DNA of 64,000 nucleotides from Bacteroidota bacterium (GTDB lineage Bacteria; Bacteroidota; Ignavibacteria; Kryptoniales; JAKASW01). The position numbers and the translations under genes were made by a program. The DNA lies in NCBI GenBank assembly GCA_023480735.1, contig JAMCXB010000017.1:1-64000 (forward strand), written 5' to 3'. Shown here in pieces: positions 8,274 through 17,821 of this stretch. Numbering within the stretch: the first letter of the stretch is position 1; each line of letters starts with the position of its first letter. Below the pieces are notes generated by a model. That model was not told the origin of the DNA. It made no database searches and worked only from the letters and a program-made list of their open reading frames with translations.

Positions 8274-10352
8274 ATGAGGCTAGTAGCCAGAATATTCGTC
8301 TTCGTTTCTGCACTACTGATAATTCTCTATGGCATCCTGCCGGGTCTTTTCCGATCAGAGAGCAATTTTGTTGCCGCATATGTAGTCGGCAGGAATTTTC
8401 TTGCGGGAATCGATCCTACCCTCTTCTACCGTTTCCCGGATTTCCAGAAGCTGATTGATGCCAGCGGGCTTTCGAACAGAGTCCTTTTCTTCTCACCGTC
8501 AACACCGGCGTTCATCCCCCTGGACTCGCTCCTTTCCATTCCTCCTCTCGTCGTGTCAAGATTCATTCTTGCTGCTATCAGTGTAACAGCGCTGGTCCTG
8601 CTCGTCCACGTCACTGCAAAGGTGGCAAGGGTTTCGGTCAGGAGATCATATTCGATTTTCCTGGCGTCATCTTTCGCGCTTGCAGCCAACTTCAGCCAGA
8701 GCCAGCCGTTCATTATCCTCGCACTCCTTCTAGTCTTGGGTTTCTATGCCTCCTCTTATCATGCCGATGGAGTGGCGGGAGCCGCACTTGGTATCATTTT
8801 CCCGTTCAAGGTCTTTGCGGCCATCCCGGCGATACTCTTCCTTGTGTCGAAGAAATGGAAGGTGTTTCTCTATTTCGTAGTTACCTCGCTCGTCCTCGTC
8901 GGTGTCACTTATTTGATCGTCGGCGAATCAGCGGTAACATATTACCTGCAGAGAGTCTTCCCTTTCTATCTTAACGGGAAAGTCCTGAATCCATTTTCGG
9001 TCTCTTACCAGACTGCGTGGTCGTTTTTCAGAGCCCTTTTTGTCTACGATGCTACGCTGAATGTGCATCCACTGTTTGACTCAGTGAACGCTTACACCCT
9101 GGCCATATCGATATTCAAGGCAAGTGTAATTGTGCCTCCATGCTATTTCTTCTACAAAGGAATCGAAAAGAATGATTTGAGGGAATCTCTCATTGCGGCG
9201 TCATTTCCGGTAGTTTTTCTGTCGCCGACGGGGACCACGTCCCAGATCATACTGCTGGCCCCTGCCATTATAAGTCTCACCGAGATCGCTTTCGAAACGG
9301 GTCGAATGAAGACGGCCAGGTTCATTCTTGTTCTCTATGCCATCCTTTGTATACCGATATATGCCGCGTTGAAAACATATATGGGAGTCGCGTCACCATT
9401 TCTTCTTTATGAACGTTTCTTCTTATTGCTGATCCTTTACATTACTTATTTCTTTTTCCAACTTCATCTCGTTCCGAAGCACCTATGGGTTACGCGGGCC
9501 GTGACTACTGTAGTCGTGATTGCAGCAGTCTCTGCAACCCTTTATTTCGGCGACCGCCCTCCAGTACATCACTTCCCTTCCCCGGTTACTCCGGTGCTGT
9601 CGGGAACCCGATTGAACGCGCCCGCCTTCAGCCCCGGGCTGAATGAGGGAAATTTGACTTACATTACTTTCGATTCGGTCTCAGTAAATTTCGTCCCCTA
9701 CAATGTGCGTGTACCCAACGACAAGCCTTATGATTGTTATGCCTACGTGTCAGACCAGACTGGAGAGAGTTACGCAATTGGAATGATAGATGGCAAAGAG
9801 AATATTTGCTATTTCAGGACAGAAAGTGCTCGTGCTTTTTTTGCAGGCAGCTCGGCTTCGGTCAGTAGGGACGGAGATTGGGGCTCATTTCTAAGTAATG
9901 GTAAACTTTACATTGTCAGGCTCGGATCAAGACAGATTTTCGCATCGGACACTCTTGATTTCATGCCTTTCAAAATTGTCCAGGCCGCGTTCAACTTTGG
10001 CAGAGACAATGAAATCACATTAGTAATCGATTCGCTAAACGGTTCACAAGCCGTCGCTAAGTATAATTTAGCTGAGGAAGCCCTGGCGACTTCTCCTGCT
10101 CCATTCCACGTATCGCTGGTCCGCGGAAATTCAGACGACCTTTACCTGACTCGAGAAGAGCGCGATTCAACGAGTATTTGGCTTGTCAAGAATGGCACTC
10201 CGCCGGAAAGACTCCTTGCAATCCATGGGAATATCTCCGATATCACCGTAATACGAAACCATTTGTATTTCTCTTCCGATTTCGGAAGGGGATTGAATCT
10301 TCCAACCATCTACGAATATCTGCCTCAGAATCCGGCGGCACTTCGGGAATAG
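8274..10352 (+). CDS. GT87-like membrane protein with C-terminal propeller-like domain
   Basis: 692-residue membrane protein. Residues 1-430 contain about 10-12 hydrophobic helices in the layout of GT-C/GT87 (DUF2029) glycosyltransferases. An early soluble loop includes FRSESNFVAAYVVGRNFLAG and FYRFPDFQKL. Residues 430-692 are soluble and beta-rich (YVSDQTGESYAIGMIDGK, repeated short strands), resembling a beta-propeller lobe. GT87 enzymes normally move sugars from polyprenyl-phosphate carriers, so a role in envelope glycan synthesis is inferred. The gene starts one base after the phosphoesterase stop. The sugar and acceptor are unknown. Confidence 0.65.
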   Translation: MRLVARIFVFVSALLIILYGILPGLFRSESNFVAAYVVGRNFLAGIDPTLFYRFPDFQKLIDASGLSNRVLFFSPSTPAFIPLDSLLSIPPLVVSRFILAAISVTALVLLVHVTAKVARVSVRRSYSIFLASSFALAANFSQSQPFIILALLLVLGFYASSYHADGVAGAALGIIFPFKVFAAIPAILFLVSKKWKVFLYFVVTSLVLVGVTYLIVGESAVTYYLQRVFPFYLNGKVLNPFSVSYQTAWSFFRALFVYDATLNVHPLFDSVNAYTLAISIFKASVIVPPCYFFYKGIEKNDLRESLIAASFPVVFLSPTGTTSQIILLAPAIISLTEIAFETGRMKTARFILVLYAILCIPIYAALKTYMGVASPFLLYERFFLLLILYITYFFFQLHLVPKHLWVTRAVTTVVVIAAVSATLYFGDRPPVHHFPSPVTPVLSGTRLNAPAFSPGLNEGNLTYITFDSVSVNFVPYNVRVPNDKPYDCYAYVSDQTGESYAIGMIDGKENICYFRTESARAFFAGSSASVSRDGDWGSFLSNGKLYIVRLGSRQIFASDTLDFMPFKIVQAAFNFGRDNEITLVIDSLNGSQAVAKYNLAEEALATSPAPFHVSLVRGNSDDLYLTREERDSTSIWLVKNGTPPERLLAIHGNISDITVIRNHLYFSSDFGRGLNLPTIYEYLPQNPAALRE

Positions 10353-10457
10353 TCTTCCCTGCTTCGCATTTCCTGGCTAGGACGTCACCCCATCCGGCGT
10401 GCCACAAAGCCCGCAAAATCCTTGATTTTCTGCACACTCGCTGGTATATTTTTTCCA

Positions 10458-10880
10458 ATGCTGAAACAAATGACCACGTCAGAATCTGCGCTTATTACTG
10501 CCGCAAGGGAAGCAAGAAACAAATCGAAAGCCAAGTTTTCACATTTTCGAGTGGGAGCCGCGCTCGAAGCACGCAACGGAGACATCTACTCCGCCTTCAA
10601 TGTAGAGTCAAGCAGCTACGGCCTATCGATGTGCGCGGAGAGGATAGCGGTATGGAAGGCAATTACAGCAGGAGAATCAGAGTTTAGTAGAATCGCAATT
10701 GTATCGGACGCAGAAGATTTTTGTACCCCGTGTGGTGCGTGCAGGCAAGTGCTGTATGAGCTGGCAGGCGACATACGGGTTTACATGACTGACTCGAAAG
10801 GCAACCTGAAGGCAGAAATGTTGTCCTCCCTCCTCCCCGATGCTTTCACATCAAAAACCCTGTTGAATGGAAGAGATTAG
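10458..10880 (+). CDS. cdd: Cytidine deaminase
   Basis: Deaminates cytidine and deoxycytidine to uridine and deoxyuridine in pyrimidine salvage. About 140 residues, the usual size of the homotetrameric form. The zinc site is intact, with the first Cys and the catalytic Glu in SMCAERIAVW and the other two Cys ligands in TPCGACRQ. The FNVESSSYGLSMCAER stretch forms the nucleoside-binding loop. The ORF track starts at a TTG (10422). An ATG at 10458 (MLKQ) or 10470 (MTTSESAL) is more likely; neither has a clear ribosome-binding site. The end overlaps tdk by 14 bases, so the two are translationally coupled. Confidence 0.93.
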   Translation: MLKQMTTSESALITAAREARNKSKAKFSHFRVGAALEARNGDIYSAFNVESSSYGLSMCAERIAVWKAITAGESEFSRIAIVSDAEDFCTPCGACRQVLYELAGDIRVYMTDSKGNLKAEMLSSLLPDAFTSKTLLNGRD

Positions 10881-11442
10881 CTTACATTACGCGCCGCGGG
10901 AAACCGGATGGATCGAAGTGATCTGCGGTTGTATGTTCAGTGGAAAAACCGAGGAATTGATCCGTCGCCTCCGCCGCGCAGAAATCGCGCGACAAAGTGT
11001 AGCAATTTTCAAACCGCGCATAGACAAAAGGTACAGCGACGACCATATAGTCTCACACAGTGACGACCGCCTTAAATCAGTCGTCGTCGACTCCGCTCTC
11101 GATATTCCTCCTCTGTGCAAAGACGCCCACGTCGTCGGAATCGACGAAGGACAATTCTTCGGTATGGAATTGGTCGATGTATGCGAGTCTCTTGCCACCG
11201 CGGGCAAGAGGGTGATTGTTGCCGGCCTCGATCAGGACTACCGCGGGAAGCCATTTGAACCGATCCCGCAATTGCTTTCCGTTGCCGAGTACATCACAAA
11301 GACACTGGCAATCTGCATGGTTTGCGGAAATCCTGCAGACAGGACCCAGCGAAAGACTCACCAGGGGGAACGCGTCCTGGTCGGGGCGAAGGACATCTAC
11401 GAGGCCCGCTGCAGAAAATGCTTTGTCCCGCCTGCTGAGTGA
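10867..11442 (+). CDS. tdk: Thymidine kinase
   Basis: Type II thymidine kinase of 191 residues that phosphorylates deoxythymidine using ATP. Walker A is GCMFSGKTEEL, the Walker B-like segment is VVGIDEGQFF, and the lasso/zinc region has the two pairs CMVC and CRKC. It starts inside the end of cdd (14-base overlap) and precedes the nucleoside ABC genes, placing it in the salvage operon. Confidence 0.95.
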   Translation: MEEISLHYAPRETGWIEVICGCMFSGKTEELIRRLRRAEIARQSVAIFKPRIDKRYSDDHIVSHSDDRLKSVVVDSALDIPPLCKDAHVVGIDEGQFFGMELVDVCESLATAGKRVIVAGLDQDYRGKPFEPIPQLLSVAEYITKTLAICMVCGNPADRTQRKTHQGERVLVGAKDIYEARCRKCFVPPAE

Positions 11443-11505
11443 GATGATCTTCTCCGATATTCATTTCTCTACATATGGTCTTACCTTTTCTAACAGGAGT
11501 CAGAA

Positions 11506-12531
11506 ATGAAGAATGGTATCTCAGTTATTCTTACCGTAGTTCTCATGGCCGGTACGGCTTTGCTCTTCGAATCATGCGGAAAAAGTCAGCCTGCCGCCCC
11601 GCCGAATAGTGAAGTCGGACTCGTGTTCGATGTCGGCGGTCGAGGCGATAAATCATTCAACGACCAGGCCTATCGCGGCTTGCAGATGGCCAAGGACAGC
11701 CTGGGGATAAAATATCAATACATTGAACCGGGCGGCGGATCTGACCGCGAGTCTGCGTTGCGACAGCTTGCCAGCAGGAAAAGCATCGGTCTCATCTTTG
11801 GCGTTGGGTTCATTTTTACGGACGACATTACCGACGTCGCGAAGGCTTTCCCCGACAAGAAGTTTGCCTGTATCGACTACACATACGATTCTACGAAAGC
11901 GGTGCCCAAGAACCTGATACCGATCGAATTTCGCGAAAACGAGGGATCGTTCCTCGTTGGAGCTATAGCCGGACTGATTACAAAGACAAGCAAGGTCGGA
12001 TTCATTGGCGGGATGGAATCGCCTCTGATCAGGAAATTTCAGGCTGGTTACGAAGCCGGCGTGAAGTATGTCAATCCGAAGTGCAAAGTACTTGTCGCGT
12101 ACGCCGGAGTGACGGGAGATGCCTTCAAGAATCCCGCGAAGGGGAAGGAATTAGCGCTCAGTCAATACGCCCAAGGTGCCGACATTATTTATCATGCCGC
12201 CGGAGTTACGGGGCTGGGTGTCTTCGAGGCAGCCAGAGAAATGAAGAAATATGCCATCGGCGTCGATATGGATCAGTGGAACGAGGCCCCGGGCCGGGTC
12301 CTGACAAGCATGGTCAAGAAGGGTGACGTAGCGGTTTACGATGTTATCAAGGAGTGGAAAGCAGGAAAGTTCGCTGGTGGTACTCCGAGGGTATTCGGAC
12401 TGAGGGACAACGGTGTGGATTTCGTTTACGATAGCAACAACAAATCATTGATCCCCGAGAAGGTATACAAGAAGGTTGAGGACCTGCGCAATCAGATTAT
12501 CGACGGGAAAATAAAGGTTCCCACGCAGTAA
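11506..12531 (+). CDS. BMP-family nucleoside-binding lipoprotein
   Basis: Substrate-binding component of a BMP/PnrA-type ABC importer, 341 residues. It has a signal peptide ending in a lipobox-like LLFESC, so it should be lipid-anchored on the periplasmic face. The core shows family motifs VGLVFDVGGRGDKSFNDQA and YAIGVDMDQW. Relatives bind purine and pyrimidine nucleosides. The ATPase, both permeases and a purine nucleoside phosphorylase follow directly, which strongly supports nucleosides as ligands. AACAGGAG lies just upstream of the ATG. Confidence 0.92.
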   Translation: MKNGISVILTVVLMAGTALLFESCGKSQPAAPPNSEVGLVFDVGGRGDKSFNDQAYRGLQMAKDSLGIKYQYIEPGGGSDRESALRQLASRKSIGLIFGVGFIFTDDITDVAKAFPDKKFACIDYTYDSTKAVPKNLIPIEFRENEGSFLVGAIAGLITKTSKVGFIGGMESPLIRKFQAGYEAGVKYVNPKCKVLVAYAGVTGDAFKNPAKGKELALSQYAQGADIIYHAAGVTGLGVFEAAREMKKYAIGVDMDQWNEAPGRVLTSMVKKGDVAVYDVIKEWKAGKFAGGTPRVFGLRDNGVDFVYDSNNKSLIPEKVYKKVEDLRNQIIDGKIKVPTQ

Positions 12532-12543
12532 CCCCGAAACGTA

Positions 12544-14079
12544 ATGCCTTACGCTATAGAACTTCTCAGTATTACCAAGCGCTTTGCGCGCACCATTGCG
12601 AACGACAATGTCACTCTGAGGGTGGAGTCCGGCTCGATTCATGCCTTGGTGGGTGAAAACGGCGCGGGCAAAACGACGCTCATGGAGACGCTTTACGGGC
12701 TGTACCAGCCCGACTCTGGCCGGATCAGGATACAGGAGAAGAATGTTTCCATCAAGTCTCCGCACGATTCCATACGACTGGGAATCGGGATGGTACATCA
12801 GCACTTCATGCTCGTGCCGCCGCTCACGGTTCTTGAAAACATCGTCCTCGGCTCTGAGACCACCAGGTATTCCCTGCTCGACCTAAAGAAGACGACAACC
12901 GAGATAGCCGAGCTTGCCGGAAGATTTTCACTGTCAGTACCGCTGGATGAAAAGGTGGAAAATATCGGCGTCGGAATCCAACAGCGCGTAGAGATCCTCA
13001 AGGCAATTTACAGGAAGGCAGACATACTCGTCCTCGACGAGCCGACTGCAGTCTTGACGCCGCAGGAGTCAATTCAGCTCTTCAGGATTCTCTCTGAACT
13101 GAAGGAAGAAGGCAAAACGATCGTCCTCATCACACACAAGCTGAATGAAGTGATGGAAATCAGCGACCGTGTCTCGGTCATGCGCAAGGGAAAGATCGTC
13201 GGAGAGGTCGAAACCGCAAAGACCAATCCACAGGAGCTGGCACAGATGATGGTGGGTAGACCCGTGCTGCTCCGGGTAGAGAAGGCTGAAAAAAAGGCCG
13301 GCGATCCGGTCCTGACAGTCAACGATTTGACTTACGTCGACAGACGCGGCATCAGTTTGTTGAAGAACGTTTCGCTCGAAGTCGGCTCCGGGGAAATTCT
13401 CGGAATAGCAGGAGTCGAGGGCAATGGACAGTCACAGCTTGTCGAATGCATTGCCGGACTGATAAGACCGTCGGCAGGCTTTATAACGCTCGATGGAATC
13501 AAGATATCAGGCCTTGGACCGAGAGAAGTTTTCGCGCGCGGGTTAGCACATGTTCCGGAAGACAGGATCAAGCGCGGACTCGTCGTCGAAATGGATGTTA
13601 AAGAAAATCTAATACTTGGTTTGCACAATCAGCCGCAGTTCAGCTCGCGTCTTTCCATGAACAGGAAGTCGATAAACGATAACGCGAAGCTCCTCATAAC
13701 AAGATATGACATCCGCCCTATGGATCCCGATGCTCACGCACGGGGTCTCTCCGGAGGTAACCAGCAAAAGGTCATAATAGCCAGGGAACTTTCTCGGAAC
13801 GCCCAAGTAATTGTCGCAAGCCAACCGACGCGTGGCGTAGATATCGGCGGAATTGAGTTCATACACCGCACGCTTGTGGAAGCAAGAGATGCCGGAAAGG
13901 CCGTCCTTCTGGTTTCAGCCGACCTAAACGAGATTCTCAGCCTTTCCGACCGTATAGCGGTCATGTATGACGGAAAAATAGTCAAGCTATTCCCCGATAG
14001 CAAAGTCGAGGAGAGCGAGCTCGGACTCTATATGACAGGGTCGAAGGGAAATTCTCAAGAGAAGGCTTTGGGCATCTGA
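12544..14079 (+). CDS. Nucleoside ABC transporter ATP-binding protein (two ABC domains)
   Basis: Double ABC ATPase of 511 residues, YufO/NupO-like. The first domain has a full Walker A (GENGAGKTTL) and Walker B (ILVLDEP), with a divergent signature (NIGVGIQQRVEI). The second has a degenerate Walker A (GVEGNGQSQL), a canonical signature (LSGGNQQKV) and a Walker B whose catalytic Glu is replaced (VIVASQPTRG). This asymmetry is usual for the RbsA/BMP-type class. It sits 12 bases after the binding protein and 4 bases before the first permease. Confidence 0.93.
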   Translation: MPYAIELLSITKRFARTIANDNVTLRVESGSIHALVGENGAGKTTLMETLYGLYQPDSGRIRIQEKNVSIKSPHDSIRLGIGMVHQHFMLVPPLTVLENIVLGSETTRYSLLDLKKTTTEIAELAGRFSLSVPLDEKVENIGVGIQQRVEILKAIYRKADILVLDEPTAVLTPQESIQLFRILSELKEEGKTIVLITHKLNEVMEISDRVSVMRKGKIVGEVETAKTNPQELAQMMVGRPVLLRVEKAEKKAGDPVLTVNDLTYVDRRGISLLKNVSLEVGSGEILGIAGVEGNGQSQLVECIAGLIRPSAGFITLDGIKISGLGPREVFARGLAHVPEDRIKRGLVVEMDVKENLILGLHNQPQFSSRLSMNRKSINDNAKLLITRYDIRPMDPDAHARGLSGGNQQKVIIARELSRNAQVIVASQPTRGVDIGGIEFIHRTLVEARDAGKAVLLVSADLNEILSLSDRIAVMYDGKIVKLFPDSKVEESELGLYMTGSKGNSQEKALGI

Positions 14080-14083
14080 GACT

Positions 14084-15169
14084 ATGGCGGAAAAAAGACA
14101 CTGGTTGGAACACCCGGCGACACAAAATTTCCTGATCCCGATCTTCGCGGTTGTCCTTTCATTCGCAGTCGGGGCGATATTCATTCTCATCGTAGGTCAG
14201 AACCCGTTCGAGGTCTACTCCGTCCTGTTCTCACAGACACTTGGAACGTCCTACGGTGTCGGGCAGCTGCTATTCAAGACGACGCCGCTGATATTCGCAG
14301 GCCTTTCCGTGGCCCTATGCTTCAAAGCGGGTCTCTTCAACATAGGGGCGGAAGGACAACTTCAGATTGGCGCCTTCATGACGGCGCTCGTAGGCATGTA
14401 CACAGTCGGCGTGCCGGCATTTATCGAGATTCCCCTGCTGGTCCTTGCAGGAATGGTCGGCGGCGGCGTCTGGGGATTCATTCCGGGGTACCTCAAGGCC
14501 AAGACAGGCGCTCACGAAGTCATCAATACCATCATGCTTAATTTTGTCGCGGCTGCGCTTGTCAGCTTCTTCGTGACAAATCTTTTCAATGTTCCTGCAA
14601 CCGTACACACGCCTTCCATCGCACCGACTGGCAGAATACCGCGCTTCGACGCTGTTTTCTCGGGCTTCGAAGGCTCACCCGTCAATTTCTCCATAATCAT
14701 TGCCCTTCTGGCGGCGCTCTTCGTTTGGTACTACATTGACAGGACAAGGTACGGCTACGAGCTTCGTGTGGTCGGCTTGAACTCGAAGGCAGCGGAATAT
14801 GGCGGCATCAGCGTCTCGAAAAACATTATACTGAGCATGACTATCGGCGGTGCGATCGCAGGGCTCGTCGGAACAAACTACGTAATGGGATACAAGTACT
14901 ATTTTGAAGAGGGTTTTTCCACCGGCACCGGTTTCATGGGAATCGCAGTTGCTCTTCTCGGCAATAACAATCCTTTCGGGGTCATACTCGCGGCTCTGCT
15001 CTTCGGAATGCTCGAATACGGCGGGCTCGTCATAAACACAATGGTGCCTAAGGAGCTCGTCAGCATTCTTCAGGCAATCGTCATCATATTCGTGATCTCG
15101 TCTAACAAGATCTTTAGAAAGATACTCGTAAACTTTCTGAAGAAGAGGACACTAAGCATAAATGATTAG
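14084..15169 (+). CDS. Nucleoside ABC transporter permease 1
   Basis: Inner-membrane permease of the BPD_transp_2 family (YufP/NupP-like), 361 residues with about 9-10 helices. Conserved signatures are LFNIGAEGQLQIGAF and the EAA-like stretch VVGLNSKAAEYGGISV. It overlaps permease 2 by eight bases. It should pair with permease 2 to form the channel energised by the double ATPase. Confidence 0.92.
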   Translation: MAEKRHWLEHPATQNFLIPIFAVVLSFAVGAIFILIVGQNPFEVYSVLFSQTLGTSYGVGQLLFKTTPLIFAGLSVALCFKAGLFNIGAEGQLQIGAFMTALVGMYTVGVPAFIEIPLLVLAGMVGGGVWGFIPGYLKAKTGAHEVINTIMLNFVAAALVSFFVTNLFNVPATVHTPSIAPTGRIPRFDAVFSGFEGSPVNFSIIIALLAALFVWYYIDRTRYGYELRVVGLNSKAAEYGGISVSKNIILSMTIGGAIAGLVGTNYVMGYKYYFEEGFSTGTGFMGIAVALLGNNNPFGVILAALLFGMLEYGGLVINTMVPKELVSILQAIVIIFVISSNKIFRKILVNFLKKRTLSIND

Positions 15170-16076
15170 CCAGATTTTTTCACTCGCTTTTCTAGCGCAG
15201 ACGATCAGGATAACGGTCCCCTACTCGCTTGCTTCATTAGGCGGCGTATATAGTGAAAGAGGCGGAGTCGTGAACATAGCCCTGGAAGGGATTATCCTCA
15301 ATGGCGCTTTCTGCGCAACCGTCGGTACGTACTACACAGGCAGCGCCCTGTTCGGAGTAGCATGCGGCATAGCGGGCGGACTCCTCACCGCCTTGATACA
15401 CGCCGTCGTCTCAATACATATCAAAGCAGACCAGATAATCTCAGGAATCGCCATCAACCTTTTTGCGGTCGGGATAACAAAGTTCATATTGGAGATACTT
15501 TTTCAGAGCTCCAGCAATTCCCCAAGAATCGCCGGACTCCCGCACATCCATCTCGGTTTCATAGAGAGCCAGCCTGACGTCGCGAACCTGCTCGGAAATC
15601 CGCTCGTTATTGTCACCATACTGATCGTCATCGCAAGTCAGTTCATAATCTTCAAGACCAGGTTCGGACTGCGGTTGCGATCGGTCGGCGAAAATCCCGA
15701 GGCTGCTGAAACGGTTGGTATCGGCGTCACGCTCTACAGGTACTACGGAGTTCTTATAAGCGGCGCACTGGCAGGACTTGCCGGCGCCTGGCTTGCATTC
15801 GACCAGCACTCATTCACCGACGGCATGTCAGCCGGCCGCGGATATATCGCGCTCGCCGCAATGATAGTTGGAAAGTGGAATCCGCTGGGAGCGGCCGCGG
15901 CGTGTCTTCTATTCGGATTCGCCGAAAGCCTCCAAATACAACTGCAAGGCGGCGGGTTGCCGACACAGTTCATCCAAATGATCCCCTACGTTGCAACGAT
16001 CATTGTCCTGGCCGGATTCATCGGGAAGGCAGTCGCCCCCGGTGCCGACGGAATTCCGTACGAGAAGGAAAATTGA
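15162..16076 (+). CDS. Nucleoside ABC transporter permease 2
   Basis: Second BPD_transp_2 permease (YufQ/NupQ-like), 304 residues and about 8 helices. It carries YSERGGVVNIALEGIILNGA near the N-terminus and SVGENPEAAETVGIGV as the coupling-helix region. Its TGA overlaps the TTG start of the phosphorylase gene (TTGA). Confidence 0.92.
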   Translation: MISQIFSLAFLAQTIRITVPYSLASLGGVYSERGGVVNIALEGIILNGAFCATVGTYYTGSALFGVACGIAGGLLTALIHAVVSIHIKADQIISGIAINLFAVGITKFILEILFQSSSNSPRIAGLPHIHLGFIESQPDVANLLGNPLVIVTILIVIASQFIIFKTRFGLRLRSVGENPEAAETVGIGVTLYRYYGVLISGALAGLAGAWLAFDQHSFTDGMSAGRGYIALAAMIVGKWNPLGAAAACLLFGFAESLQIQLQGGGLPTQFIQMIPYVATIIVLAGFIGKAVAPGADGIPYEKEN

Positions 16077-16885
16077 AAGAAAGAAAACAGTTGCCCTTCG
16101 CGGCATCGGCCGATTACATCAACAGGTATTTCAGCGGTGTGCAGCATGATATCGCTATAGTTCTCGGCAGTGGGCTGGGCGGGTTCACCGCTCACCTGTC
16201 CGACAAAAAGATACTGAAAACAGTCGATGTCACTTTGTATCCTCAGTCTACCGTCGCCGGGCACAGCGGTGAGATAGTGAGTGCGAGGCTTGCCGACAAA
16301 AGAGTGTTAGTGTTCAGCGGAAGAGTGCACTACTATGAATCGGCATCGACAGTCAACAGCGCCGTTACGGCAATTGTTTCAAATCAGCTTGGAATAGAAA
16401 ACATGGTCCTCACCAATGCCGCAGGAATTTTAAACGAGTCCTTTGACCCGGGCGACCTGATGCTTATAAGAGACCAGATCAACCTCACTTTTAGAAATGT
16501 CGTAGTCGACTTGGGATCGTCGCCGGAAAAATCACAACGGATTTACAGTGAACAACTCGTCAGCAAAGTCTACGCTGCGGCCGAGAAAGCCGGGGTAAAC
16601 TTGAAAGCGGGTGTTTATCTCGGGCTGACCGGCCCCTCCTATGAAACGGCCGCTGAAGTAAAGGCATACAGGATCCTGGGTGGGGATGCCGTCGGCATGT
16701 CTACGGTTCAAGAGGCTATTTTTGCCCAATCAGTCGGAATGCAGGTCGTAGGTATCAGCTGCCTGACCAACTACTGTACCGGAATCACATCACAAAAATT
16801 GTCTCATGAGGAAGTCACCGAAATAGGTGCTAAAGTAGACGAGAAGTTTTCCCGTCTGCTGAGTGGATTAATAGAACTGTTGTAA
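16073..16885 (+). CDS. punA: Purine-nucleoside phosphorylase (trimeric type)
   Basis: Cleaves purine nucleosides with phosphate to free base and ribose 1-phosphate. 270 residues, the normal size for the trimeric low-molecular-weight class. Motifs are the phosphate loop GSGLGGF, HSG, GRVHYYES, and the purine site GLTGPSYETAAEVKAYR with NYCTGI. The start is the TTG at 16073, which overlaps the TGA of the upstream permease and has GAAGGAA in front. The ORF-track version begins 66 codons upstream inside the permease and is an artefact. It closes the nucleoside uptake and salvage operon. Confidence 0.93.
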   Translation: MKERKQLPFAASADYINRYFSGVQHDIAIVLGSGLGGFTAHLSDKKILKTVDVTLYPQSTVAGHSGEIVSARLADKRVLVFSGRVHYYESASTVNSAVTAIVSNQLGIENMVLTNAAGILNESFDPGDLMLIRDQINLTFRNVVVDLGSSPEKSQRIYSEQLVSKVYAAAEKAGVNLKAGVYLGLTGPSYETAAEVKAYRILGGDAVGMSTVQEAIFAQSVGMQVVGISCLTNYCTGITSQKLSHEEVTEIGAKVDEKFSRLLSGLIELL

Positions 16886-16909
16886 TCTTCTGCTAAACGG
16901 AAGGATTAG

Positions 16910-16980
16910 TATAAGAGGCAGAAGAGAGGGTCTTCCACAATCTTCTCACCGACCACGAAAGCCTTTCACTCTTCTGCCAC
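16910..16980. terminator. Hairpin after the nucleoside operon
   Basis: GGCAGAAGAG (about 16917) pairs with CTCTTCTGCC (about 16969) across a long loop. It sits between the convergent punA and cytochrome c genes and could terminate either. There is no clear T run, so the call is tentative. Confidence 0.3.
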
Positions 16981-16996
16981 ATAAAATGGACTTACC

Positions 16997-17491
16997 CTAC
17001 TTCTGTGTCTTTGCGTCGACGGAGCGAAGATACTCCAATATAGCCCGTGCCTGGTTCTGACTGATTCCCGGAACGATCATGGGAACGTGGTATTCGTCAA
17101 GCAAGGCTTTGGCTACCGGATCCTTCGCTTCCATTACAGTACTGTTCAACATGAAGTTCATGATGAACTCAGGGGACATTCTGTCCGTAACCCCCTCGAG
17201 TGGGGGACCGACGAGCCGTGAATTCAGACGATGGCAGGACATACACTTTTCTGCAAACAAGTCTCTGCCCTTTTCTGCAAGTTTCTTGTCGATCGGTCCA
17301 AGCTTAACCTCTTTTATCGGCCCAATTCCAAGATCCTTGCTCTGAGCGGGCCTTTCTTTGGCCTTCACTGAGTCCTGGACCTTAGCCTTATTCTGATTCG
17401 CTTCTTGAGCCGAGCCGGCCGGGTTTGCGGAAGTCGCGCAGAGCGCACTACCGGTAAGGAATATGAATACAAGATATGATAGTTGTTTCAT
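16997..17491 (-). CDS. Small exported cytochrome c
   Basis: Monoheme c-type cytochrome of about 164 residues. A signal peptide (MKQLSYLVFIFLTGSALCAT) is followed by an Ala/Lys/Gln-rich linker and a class I domain with the heme-binding CMSCH and a distal Met candidate in HVPMIVPG. The sequence after the heme motif (RLNSRLVGPP) is shared with the C-terminal domain of the membrane protein at 23149-24534. The ORF track starts 39 codons too early; the ATG at 17491 has GGAG upstream. Together with the next gene it is probably part of the electron chain around the bc complex. Confidence 0.85.
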   Translation of the reverse strand: MKQLSYLVFIFLTGSALCATSANPAGSAQEANQNKAKVQDSVKAKERPAQSKDLGIGPIKEVKLGPIDKKLAEKGRDLFAEKCMSCHRLNSRLVGPPLEGVTDRMSPEFIMNFMLNSTVMEAKDPVAKALLDEYHVPMIVPGISQNQARAILEYLRSVDAKTQK

Positions 17492-17739
17492 GTGTTTCTT
17501 TCTCCAAAATACTATTGAACTTAACCGCGTCACCCAGATCAACTTCATCGTAAGAATAATATCGGTGCCTTGCTCATCGAGATCCTCCGTCAACATGGGC
17601 ACGCTCAAATTCGCTACGCTCTTCAGAATGCAGGTTCAGCAACTCCTGAAAGCGCGCCATAATATAAGCAACGAACTAACGTAGTACACTGCAAGCTACC
17701 CTTGAGTATTCTGCCGCTTGCAGAAAGGCTGGTAGAATT

Positions 17740-17766
17740 GCCGGGATTCTCTTACAGAATCCCGGC
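17740..17766 (-). terminator. Perfect 11-bp hairpin downstream of the porin-like gene
   Basis: GCCGGGATTCT and AGAATCCCGGC pair perfectly around a 5-base loop, about 55 bases past the stop codon at 17822. A T run is lacking on the minus strand (AATTCTACC follows), so this may be a processing or weak termination hairpin. Confidence 0.45.
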
Positions 17767-17821
17767 GTTGTAAAACGTGACGTCTTAATGTTGGTACATC
17801 CCAATCAGGCGATTCACCGGC

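Noticed and set aside
15875-16072. N-terminal extension of purine nucleoside phosphorylase in the ORF track
   Set aside because: It overlaps the permease gene in another frame. The TTG at 16073, with a ribosome-binding site and TTGA overlap, gives the standard length.
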